Below are positions 23,301 through 33,114 of a stretch of DNA of 64,000 nt, piece after piece; the stretch's first letter is position 1; the number at the start of each line of letters is the position of its first letter. Location of the stretch: contig JAYKXP010000008.1 in the NCBI GenBank assembly GCA_037176845.1, forward strand, positions 744,001-808,000, written 5' to 3'. The translations under genes and the position numbers were made by a program. Below the pieces are notes generated by a model. That model did not search any database, had not been told where the DNA came from, and saw only the letters and a program-made list of their open reading frames with translations. This DNA is from Paramarasmius palmivorus. Lineage: Eukaryota; Basidiomycota; Agaricomycetes; Agaricales; Marasmiaceae.

Positions 23301-26239
23301 GGGTTCTCGACTCGGTAGAGGAGTTTGATGGCCTTGGAGTAGTTCATCATACCAGACACGGTACGGTACAAGGTCTGAGCACGAAGGGATGCCCAAATCC
23401 TAGTTCGGAGTGGTGTACTCTGGGGACGAGGTCTTGAAACCGATGCAGTAGAAGGGCAGGTCATCAACCTTTGCGCCAGCCTTCTCGTTGGTCGTCGAAT
23501 CGGGCCCTTCAATTTCCTCAGCGAGAATCTTGGTATCCTTCACGAAGTTGTCCCATTCGATAGGGTGCAGCTGCTTGAGATACTCGAGAAGAGTAACACG
23601 TGTGTTTTGATCCTCTTCACGAATGATCTCACGCAAACTGAGAAGGATCTTCTCAGAGTAATGAGGAACGAGGACAGTGAACGTTGGCATGGCATCAACC
23701 GGTAATGGTTCGGGGATGGCGGTAGCGAGGGAAGATGCAAAGAACGAGATACGACGTTCGGCTTCACCACCGATGGGGAAGAAAGAGTTCATTGCACTCT
23801 CCTGGTTCGTGAAGAAGGCTGGTGCACGTAATGTTCTACGGCCATCGGCTCCGTCGACCTGGTGGTACAAAAGGCGTTGTACGTGGTCAATCGACAAGAG
23901 ATGCTCCCGGTACATGGAGATGATGATGGCGTTCCAAATTTGCGAGACGAGGACCTACACCAGAACAAAATTAGTACTAGGATGGTTGTGACCAGAATTA
24001 CAAGGCTTACCTTGGGCTTGTACTTGATCTCCATTTCTCCAGTAGCTAGCAATTTAGCGTAGATACGTTTAGGTAGACGGGTATAAATGTCCTTCCATGG
24101 TGTCCAAATACTTAATCCAAGAGCGAAACTCCTTCCAATACTGAACACGACGATCCAAATGATGTACCAGAGGTATGTGTCCAGGAAGAACAGGATCAGG
24201 TCCATCAAATACATGATAGCCAAGGCGAACGGAACCTGGTTGGAGCAGAGGGCGTTTCCAAATATCCTGTCGTTACAACCCTGGACTTTGGTTCGAGCCA
24301 TGACGGCGACGGGTGAGGAGAAAGACGTAGACAAGAAGAAGAACGATTCGACGTATTTGCAGGTGAAGATGAGGACCCATAGCAAGATGGATGCTGTACG
24401 GGCACTGCGGGGCAGAGATGGATATGATGCCGTGAAGGTCTGGGAAGCCATGTACTTTCGTGATTTGCCAGCAACACGGTCACCGAACATACGACCGGAG
24501 GGGATAATGGCAAAACAAATCGTGACAACGACGGAGACGAAGAACTGAACAATACCGATGATAAGTGGTACCTGTCCGATATTTGGTCTGTCGTCAACCA
24601 TTGCGATGTAGAACGTGGGACCGGCAGTAAGTGCTAGGATGATCAGGAGGAAAATAAATCGGTCGTGAGATGTGAGGCGTTGTTCCATGTGGTGGGAATG
24701 TAGCTGAACTCGGCGAGGGTGGCTAAAAGCATGATAATCGTGGAAACGGCGCCACCGAGAGCCACTGCTGACCACTGCATCTGGGGCGAAGGATGTGTCT
24801 TGGTCTGGGGAGCATAGACCTTAGGAGGAATTGAAGGCAGTGAAGAAGAAAAAGACCGAAATGTGCAGAATCCAGAATACGATTGAAGTTGACGAGAAGA
24901 TGCGCGATGGAACGCTTCTCAAAGTAAGTCTTGAAGAAGACTTTGTTCCAGTCGACCCGGCTCAATTTGAGGAACCTCTGAGAAGGAGAAACATCGACAA
25001 GACGACTCTGTGATACCAAAGTTAGCAACAGAACAATCAAGAAAATGTAAACACCTACGTTATCATTGAGAACAATCCTAGCCAAGCCTTCAGGATACCA
25101 GAACAATTGATTGATGTCATCATAACCAATGATCTGGTCATGATCCTTTTCTCTCCTGACAAACTTGCCGTCGACGACTTCATATCCTTGGTCTCTCATA
25201 AACCTATATAAAGGCTTAATAATGGTGTTCAGGTACGTTCCCTCGGGAATTGGGTCGACCCGATTCTGGCACTCTGGGCTGCGATAATAGTCGTCTGCGC
25301 ACTTGAAAATGAAGCAGAAGACATTCGGGGACGAAACGAACATTGCCGGCCTCTCCCCAGCAAAGGAGATAGAGAGCGACCTGGCGAAGACGGTCGTATT
25401 GAGACATGTTGTTCATCGCATTGCGCCAGCGATTAAGGGCTGAATCGAGCGACTTGTTCTTGCCAGCGCCTCCGCCCTTGACAGACTTGAGACGCTGCAA
25501 GCCGGGATTCTGGGATTGACCAACGGCGTCGTCGAGGTTGAGTTGAGCAGCGAAATACCACTTGCGGTAGTTGGCGTGCTGACCACCAATGTAATCGGCA
25601 TGAATGGTGAGGAGAGCCTGGTTAGGTGTCATGCGAGAGGCTCTGGAATCAAGAAGGTGCATCAAGAAATCAAACTGGAGCAAAGCGGTGTCAGAGACCG
25701 ACGCCAGCGAGGCAAAGACGTCGGAAAAAACTTGCCTGGTTACGCATAGAGTCTCTCTGGAATCCAAACTTTTGCTGAAGGTCTATGAATACATCCTCAA
25801 TTTCCTCTGTAGACATGGGTATCTGGCGATCTTGCGACCAGGCAGGATAGGGCTCCACGGAGCCAACGCCAGGGTCGGCAAAAGGTGAAATGCTAGGATA
25901 GCTGGCATGCGAGTCGACTGACGCGGCATAGCTGCGATTATAGTCTGGTTGTTGTTGACCTGCTGGCATATGACGAAAACATTAGCTCCACCAGAGACGA
26001 CTTGAACCGTATCTAAAGCACCCACCGCCTTGATCGAAGAAACCTGAAGAACCAGCTAAACGAGTGGTGCTGGAATTGTAGGTCCCATAAGGGTCTGCAG
26101 CAGAAGACTCTGACTCGCCATAGTCCCGCCGTGGCTGAGGATAAGAGGGATTAGGGAACTGCTGGGGGTGCTGGGGTTGAGCAAAAGGATTCTGAGCAGC
26201 CCTTGGGTCATTAGGACCGCCATAAGGACGCGCGGCCAT
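20391..26239 (-). CDS. FKS1: 1,3-beta-glucan synthase catalytic subunit (GT48)
   Basis: Plasma-membrane synthase that makes the main cell-wall glucan from UDP-glucose, and the echinocandin target in other fungi. ATG 26237-26239 opens [19 protein letters not shown], a Gln/Pro-rich cytosolic N-terminus. Blocks in order: [39 protein letters not shown] (FKS1 N-terminal domain), a first helix cluster ([22 protein letters not shown]), then the GT48 core with [72 protein letters not shown] and [20 protein letters not shown], and a C-terminal helix cluster. It ends FECSICKSI then TAA 20391-20393, about 1,760 residues. About ten introns, one of them GC-AG (25675-25735). At least six one-base breaks: near 25318, 24874, 24823, 23408, 22797 and 22555. 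The gene is essential in related fungi, so assembly indels are likely. Confidence 0.95.
25675..25735 (-). other. GC-AG intron in FKS1
   Basis: The coding strand reads CCAG then GCAAGT, and resumes after CTCCAG with TTTGATTTC. Splicing here joins DSMRNQ to FDFLMHLL, exactly the conserved FKS reading, so the 61 nt intron uses a GC donor. Confidence 0.85.
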
Positions 26240-26500
26240 GGAAGAAGGAGTGAAAGAAAGAGAGAATTAGGGGGAGATGCTGAGGGGAGAAAAAAGAATG
26301 GAATATTTTGCCAGACGGCTTCTTGAGGTGAGAGGTTTGAGATTTTCCACAAGCCAATTTCCCGTTTCTAGGAGAACTGTGACATATTGTGACATAATGT
26401 GACTATCTAGTGTGCCATTTCGTGGGAACATTCCTGTCACTGACGCACATGGCACACCTTGGCAGCGGTGATCGCATAGCGCGCTTGTACTGCTACAAGC
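26240..26500. promoter_or_regulatory. Divergent promoter region, FKS1 / LRR-like gene
   Basis: A 261 bp spacer between two start codons. It carries the repeated string TGTGACATA in near-tandem (about 26379-26400), which could be a binding site, but I recognise no factor. Confidence 0.4.
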
Positions 26501-28480
26501 ATGTACTACGACGCGATTACACCAAAAGAGTCTCCTAGATACGTCCCTTCGTTACTTTCCATCTGCATACGCGTCCTGGCTGAATTTCCAGACCAAATTC
26601 ACCTTCTTCCTCCAGGTTTTCAGCTCAGATATCGTCCTTGTTCAGATATCTCAAAATTTGATATTCTCAAGGCTCTTATTCCATCCTACTCCACTCAACA
26701 GTTTTCCCTTGGCAAAGTTCACCCGCTTCTGTGGGCAACACTCGTTCAGCTGTATACGAGTACTCTTCCTTTGTCCTTTGGAACATACAGTGTCCCATTC
26801 TACGACAATAACATTCCAATCATTCAACAAATACCACCAACCCGTCATGCTCAATCGTCACTATTCTTGAGCTTCCTGGGTGCGAAGTGCTCACTGATGA
26901 GACCGTGTCCAAACTCAAATCTTTCACCGGGCTTATAGCGCTTGACGCAAGCGAAACCAAACTCTCGTCACTGGGAGTAAGTAGGTTGGCTTCAACCTGT
27001 TTGTGGCAAGGCTCCGAACGAAAAGGCCCTTGGGGTCTACGTATTCTACGTCTTCGGAACTGCTCTCTGGTCACCAGCACCTGCATACAATCTCTCTCAA
27101 AGTTTCTACTCCTTTCAGCCCTCGGCACGTACCATTACCAAATAATGCCATCGTCCACTCATCTTCTGCGTAGACCTCCGGGGCACGGCTATTCATCCGT
27201 CAACTATCACATCTGCCTGGCGATCCCCGGCGCCTTCATCCAAGTTATATCATCCTGTCCCCTTAATCGAGGGCCTCTCTATTCTTGAGGAGGCCGCCTC
27301 CTTACACAGCTCCTCGTCTGTGTATCGTGTCCATATTGACAGGCTCAATCACCAAGAACACAGACACATAGGAAGATCGACACACCGCGATCCTTCCTCT
27401 CGACACGGTGTTCTCGATGATACTGCATTTACTTTCGCTCCTCGCGATCGCAATGACGCTAACCCGGAGGAATGCGCGATCGATACCTTTATGTCAAAGG
27501 TAGCGACAGAGGAAATAGCGGAGGACCGGAAGAAACAGTCCCTGATCGACTTTTATGGCCTCCCGTCTGTAGAGGACCTGCGAGCCTTTGACTCTGGCTA
27601 CTCTGCTCAGAAACATTACAGGTCGTTTCGCGAATGGCCAACGTTTGAAGGCCATGGGAACCTGACCCTGTATCGCTCGCCCCCACCGTATTCAGTCTTG
27701 GAGACCACTTCACCGCCAGTTTCCAATGCGAAAGCCGATACAGCAACCCCCAAACCTGCAGTACTAAACAAGAGTCACGCGCGGATGCTCGCTATGGCTG
27801 ACCAACAACGAGAAGCAGCCGCAAAGAGGCGACGGTTGAGCTATGATATGGCTCATGCCGTCTTTGAGGGCCAGAGCGAAGCAAAGTCTAGCCCTATTAC
27901 CGACGCTAGAGGTGGTAACGGACTTCGAGGCCGGAATCCCTTTCGTAAATCGACAGGATCTGACAAACCGTCGATTACCAGTGCAGATGCTCAAATGACA
28001 CCTGCCAAACCCACCACACAAACTGGAACAGCTTTTATGAAAGCATCAGAGATCTCAGGGACTCCCAAATCACTCCCCACAACATCTCCGGCCACAGGAT
28101 CTAAACCAGGCCACCTATCGTCATCCAAGGCGGATCCTGCTTCCAAATCCCTAAAACCCATCTCCACCATCCCCGTACCAGAACTGCCCGAAGACGAGAA
28201 ACGCAAACTCAAGGAGGCGGCGATGAAAGAGGAAGCTCTCATCGCCAAAGAGCGTGCCAAATTCCAAGCCTCTTACCAACCTGAAGTGGCCCAAGCTGAT
28301 ATTCGAAAGATGATAAAGAAGGTGGCTTCGTCAGATAGTCTGACTACGAAGCGTCGACATTCTGATGATCACGGAATGCCGAGTGGCAGCAAATCCAAGG
28401 TGGCGGTCGTCAGCGGAGCTGTTAGGAAGCAGTCCCGCAACGCTGCATTTGATTGGAAGTTGTGGGGTAAGCATAGTTGA
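26501..28480 (+). CDS. Leucine-rich-repeat-like protein with a disordered tail, function unknown
   Basis: ATG 26501 opens MYYDAITPKESPRYVPSLL, followed by ICIRVLAEFPDQIHLLPPGF. Three or four leucine-rich segments follow, such as LKSFTGLIALDASETKLSSL and LRILRLRNCSLVTS, so an LRR fold is likely in the first 250 residues. From about 27340 to the stop at 28478-28480 the protein is a single open frame of 380 residues, hydrophilic and rich in Ser, Pro, Lys and Thr, with ARMLAMADQQREAAAKRRR and a Lys-rich helix ELPEDEKRKLKEAAMKEEAL near the end. It ends AAFDWKLWGKHS. Two frame breaks are needed, near 26845 and between 27125 and 27290. I do not recognise a characterised orthologue. It may be a conserved basidiomycete nuclear protein, since basic patches are frequent. 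Confidence 0.65.
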
Positions 28481-28830
28481 GAATACCCCGATCTCTATTT
28501 TTATTGCTGTTGACGCTACTTCTTTAATTTTGTTGTCCGTTTTGCTGTGATACGATGCACACTGTACTATACCACAATGGAATCTCGACCTAGTTTTGTA
28601 CGCAAAGTCTTATCTGTGGGCCCACCTATCAGTATCAGATATCAAAGTATCAAAGGTTAGTACAATTTCCAAGATTTTTGTGGAGTGATGTCGACGCGTC
28701 AGTCACATGTTCCGAACAATCTTTTCACAAAACCAAGTTGCTGCAAGCTGCACTGCACGGATCTGAAGGTCCACATTAAAAAAACGCAGCTATAAAACGC
28801 AGCTATTCTTATTCAGCAACTACTATCACT
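28481..28830 (+). promoter_or_regulatory. Upstream region of PTC7 with TATA box and direct repeat
   Basis: TATAAAA at 28791-28797 lies about 35 nt before the PTC7 start codon, a plausible core promoter. It sits between two copies of ACGCAGCTAT (28784-28793 and 28797-28806), which overlap it at both ends. Confidence 0.55.
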
Positions 28831-30617
28831 ATGTCTTCCCTCTCCCGTCTTGCAACACGACCCGCAAACCTTTGTCGCTCGCAAACCATTATTACCAATC
28901 TTCATCTTCGATACCCCACTCGCATTCACGGAAGCTTTTCTCCTCATCGTCCTCGAGTTCCTATACCAGCATACCCAGACAACGATCACATATACAAAGA
29001 AGGAGATTTCATGGAGCTGCCGAGACCAGCCCGCTTGTGGAACCCAACACGGAGACTACGGCGTCCAAGACTGCCGAGTTCAACGAGTGTGTCGCGTCCA
29101 TATCGTTTTCATATAGCTGCTAGCTGGGCAGGGAAACCAGATGCTGCGAGAATGGGAGAAGAGATGCATAAAGTACCGTTTTCGAGCGATAGCGTCATAG
29201 GTCGGTGGAGGGATAATACGTTACAAAGGCATAAGAGTAAGCATGCATGGGCGAAGGATCCAGGAGAGGACTTTTTCTTTGTACAAGAGGTACGTGGATG
29301 ATTTATGAACTGCTCACCGCAAAATTGGCTCATGGGTCCTCTTGAATTCGTGCTCTTACACGTCCAATTAGATGCGGAACGGTTCGGTAGGTATGCATTT
29401 ATTTCTCAAGTAACGTGTACAGTTTCATTCGAATTTTTAGGGTGTTGCATTTGGTGTTGCTGATGGAGTTGGAGGATGGGTAGAGAGTGGAGTAGACCCG
29501 TCGTTGTTTTCTCAATCGTTAATGTACCATTCACATCGGTACTCGCGGAATGCTTGGGCTGGAGAGCCGGAAGTTGACCCCACTTTAGACTATGAAGAAC
29601 GCGAGCAAGTCGAGGGCTGGGAGCTGACTCCATACGCCTGTCTTGATCTGGCCTACGGTGGAGTGTTGAGAGAGAAAGCAGTGCAAGCAGGTAAGCAGAA
29701 CCTTCAAGCTCATGCTTTCGAGTCGTCTTACACGCAGTGGACAAGGGTCAAGCACGGCTTGCTTGCTTACCTTAAATGCGTCTTCAGGACTATTACGATC
29801 TGCCAAGTGCGTCTTTGATTATATCCGACTCTATACATTCGCTCACCTCTTCTCAGTCTCGGAGATAGCAGCTTCCTGATAATACGCTCTCCAACGTGAT
29901 CTATAAGAACCCAATACAAGTTCATTTCTTCAACTGTCCAAAGTTAGTCCGCACCCCTAACTGGCCTCGTTCCCGTCGCTGACACAGGATACGTACAGGC
30001 AACTCACGAAACTACCCTCAAACCGCAAAAAATTCCCCCGGGCTTGCATAGATTCTCCCTCCGATGCGGAAACTTATTCAACCAAATTAAGAGATGGGGA
30101 CATCGTCATTGCTTTCGTGTGTTTTCTTTACCTTCGTCATGAATCACTCCGTGTCAACTAATCATTCATCATGCACCGTATCTCACAGACCGATGGACTT
30201 TCAGATAACGTTTTCGCAAATGAAATGGTGACAATATGTTCGCTGGTTGCGCGGCAAGGTGGCACGGAAGATCAACAAGTCCAGGCGATGGCTGATAGAC
30301 TGGTGGAATATGGAAGGCAGTCCATGATGAGTCGGGAAAAACCGACTCCTTTTGAGAGTACGTTGATAAAGTGCTTCCGAAGGCTATGATACTGATCTAT
30401 TCCGTAGGAGAAGCAGCTCGGCTAGGAATGTTCTTTCGGGGAGGAGTGAGTACCCAACAGAATTCTGACAAGCTCGTGATTCACTGATACTCATCGCATG
30501 TGCGTAGAAAATAGACGAGTATGTGGCTTCTGTCTCGCTTCCATCGGTAATTCAATCGTACTGATCTGTGTATCTAGTGTAACGGTGGTGGTGGCCCTTG
30601 TTCGAGAAACATCGTAG
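28831..30617 (+). CDS. PTC7: PP2C-type mitochondrial protein phosphatase, PTC7/azr1-like
   Basis: Mn/Mg-dependent Ser/Thr phosphatase of mitochondria. In yeast PTC7 dephosphorylates coenzyme Q biosynthesis proteins. ATG 28831 opens MSSLSRLATRPANLCRSQ, a presequence-like stretch. Motifs: GEDFFFVQE, then GVAFGVADGVGGWVESGVDP (PP2C metal-binding DGVGGW), STACLLTLNASSGLLRSA, NLGDSSFLIIRS, LRDGDIVIAFTDGLSDNVF and KIDDVTVVVALVRETS at the end (DDVTVVV is the last PP2C motif), TAG 30615-30617. Exons are small, including a 15 nt one at 29372-29386. Introns are phased between SAN and LGD, between AF and TDGL, and between KID and DVT. Frame breaks lie in the poorly conserved N-terminus (about 28920 and 29090) and near 29895, where one A is missing. 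Confidence 0.88.
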
Positions 30618-30878
30618 GATTATCGTATGCTTGGCTTTACTTATGCATTGCATGGACTCACTATGGATCATCCACAAGCAATTTACTAATACCCGATACC
30701 TATACTATCTGCAAACGACGACAATCTATTCATAGACATCATGAATCAATACGTCCTCGATAATAGCACTTTACCTGCGGACCCTAGGCGGAAGACGGTG
30801 AAATAGGCGTTGGAATTTGAAACGCTACTGTACATTGAATAGATTCCAGGAGTACTAAGTATGGTAAAAAAACAGCAA
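30618..30878. other. Convergent spacer
   Basis: 3' ends of PTC7 and the TPR-like gene face each other across 261 bp. No gene seen. Confidence 0.4.
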
Positions 30879-32475
30879 TCAAATAAAAAGGGCTAGCCAA
30901 TGCGCCCAAGCAGCGCCGACAAGGCGGGAGTAGTTACCCCATATGACTTCCCAATCTCTAGCCAAGGTCTCTTCGCCGGGCTCCCCGAATGCATCCGCTT
31001 TGCTGGCCCAGAGCACGGCGCGTTTGAAGCAGCTTGCGGCGTATTTGGGGTCCTTCTTCTCGCTTAACATTCCTATGAGGTTCCACGATTCTGCAGCCGT
31101 CCGCCGGGAGTCTCTCAGGAGACGTTGGGACGGTTGATGCATGGAGGAGACTCTGTGTACGATGCAAGCAGAGTGTCCCGTGGTGTTGGTAAGGTATCCT
31201 CGCTTGAGGTGGTAGTTGAGATGGCAGCGCTAGGTACACCAGTCAGGGCTAGAGCCACCCTTTCAGACGATTGCGCCGCTGTTGACAGCCACTGAATAGG
31301 TACCGTAGGCCGAGCCTTCAATGCATGGTGTATTTCACCTAGGCGAATACAACATACTGATGACCGTTGTAACAATGTCAAAGCATGAAGAGCATGTGCA
31401 GCTGAAACCGTTGAGATTGACTCTGGGTGACGAATTGATCGGATTAACCCGAAGGATGCTTCATCAAGGGCGCGCGCTTCCTTCAGCTTTCCTGTAACTG
31501 CATAGAGCGCGGAAGTGGATGACAGGATGGAGAGAAGTGTTCTCTGTGCGCTCGGTGACGGTGGCATATGTTGGATGACCGAGTTCGGGTAGTCATAATC
31601 TGCTGGTTCCGAGGAAGACGGTTTGTCCTGCAGGATGTAACCACCTCTTCCCCACCAAGGTCAAAGCAGCATCGTTTTCGCCTATTCGGAAATTGACGTC
31701 TCCGAGTTTTAGGGCAAGCCTCGCCGATTCCTTTTGTCAGGGCAGGCTGGGATGCCCAGGCACGCTCGTACTGCTCTTTGGCCGACGGAAGTGAATCCGG
31801 TCCCATACGCGCTAAAATGGACGCGTGTAGGGCGAGAATGCGAGGTAAAGTCCATGGATGTAATTTGCCGTCGAGACTTTTCCTTTCTGCAATATCAACT
31901 GCGGTATGAAGGCATGCCTCTGCAAGCACGAGTCGGGGATCGATGATTCTGAGACCTCGTGGTCCTAGTAATCCGTCGCCGCTGTTACTGCTAGCTTCTG
32001 AAGCAATAACCGCAGTCCTGCCTTGTTGACTGGCTCCCCAATTGAGGGCCATCCATGCTGCTCGAACCATATGTCTCCCGTGTATTCCTAGACCAGGATC
32101 CGTTCCACCCTTTTCATCATCACCACTCCATTTTTCTCGATCCAAATCCCACTCCCACCTGTGAACTTCCTCGTCTTCTTCACGCTTCTTCAGCTCTACA
32201 TTTTCGACCCATTGGTGCGAGCCTTCATATACCGTCGCATAGGTGGTGCCGACTATAGAGAGGCCGATGAATGAAAATTTGATGAAACGTTTTGCCACAT
32301 TGAAGACGAAAATGGGGTGATGAGCAAAGCCTTCCTGCACGGAATGAGTCTGGGCATAAGGCAGCTCGTCAGGCGAACTTGAGGATGCCTTTGACTTGTA
32401 ACGGCGACCAGAGACTCGCAGGACAGACCTAAAATTTAGAGATGAACGGAAAGCTGCAGTTCCGGATCTCCACAT
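30879..32475 (-). CDS. Mitochondrial TPR-like membrane protein, function unknown (frame-broken)
   Basis: ATG 32473-32475 opens MWRSGTAAFRSSLNFRSVL, followed by RVSGRRYKSK, a strong mitochondrial presequence with Arg and no acidic residues. A hydrophobic helix (FSFIGLSIVGTTYATVYEG, about residues 70-90) suggests an inner-membrane anchor. The rest is helical with repeat-like segments: LVLAEACLHTAVDIAERKSL, SAKEQYERAWASQPAL, YAVTGKLKEARALDEASF and SWNLIGMLSEKKDPKYAASC then FKRAVLWASKA. The last two look like tetratricopeptide units. It ends AAWAHWLALFI then TGA at 30879-30881. At least three frame breaks, about 31718, 31590 and 31140. I know no named orthologue. A role in mitochondrial protein assembly is only a guess from fold and targeting. 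Confidence 0.6.
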
Positions 32476-33114
32476 CTAGGACGGAACAGAGCAAAAAGAA
32501 AGGATAGATGGACTTTGCGGCAAGTTTACCCCGCTTCCACATGAACAACTTTGCTTCTTGCGATACTAGCATTTTTTAGGTCCACAACAGTTCTCAACGT
32601 CAAAAAGAGCGCTGAATCTGTGTATTCAATGTTTCTTGTTTCGGTAGTTCAGCTGTTCTGGGCGGTTCTATTCTATCAAACCTTGGGAAATTGCGAAGAC
32701 TAGTTCAAGACTTTTCGCCCAGTCACCAGATGAAGCCGGTGTTCAAAGCAAAAAATTTTCTCGTTTGCGAACGGAAAGCGGACACCATGTAAGTAGAAAA
32801 GTTATTGTACCCATCCGTCTCATGACTGATAAAGCTTCTGTTCTATCTGTTCAACAGATGCGGTGCTCGCTACACCAATGCAAACGCATCATGTTCAGCG
32901 TGTGTCCAGCCCTGCGGCGGCAATCTTTAGCTCAGGGCGGTCCCTAATGCCAACATCCCCTTCAATCCCCATTTGTTCTGTCATTTACTCGGGAAGATCG
33001 GAAGAAAGAATTCTGCACGCCCTTCAATGACAGATATAAGTAACGCGTAGGCCATGAGGAGATCTTGCCCCCTGCCCCCTTCGCCTTCTCCCCGTCTTCC
33101 CCCCGGGAGCCACC
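32476..33114. promoter_or_regulatory. Divergent upstream region, TPR-like gene / GH5-like gene
   Basis: 639 bp between head-to-head starts. Apart from the small Cys-rich two-exon candidate at 32730-32930 I see no coding segment. A pyrimidine-rich tract (33068-33108) precedes the GH5 start codon. Confidence 0.4.
32730..32930 (+). other. Possible Cys-rich gene fragment (chitin-binding-like tail)
   Basis: ATG 32730 opens MKPVFKAKNFLVCERKADT and meets a GTAAGT donor at 32789. After CAACAG at 32857 the reading continues CGARYTNANAS then CSACVQPCGGNL and TAG 32928-32930. The pattern C-x10-C-x2-C-x3-C with CG and NA-SC resembles the start of small chitin-binding-type modules of basidiomycete secreted proteins. 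There is no signal peptide and the product is only 43 residues, so a relic or chance is likely. Confidence 0.25.
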
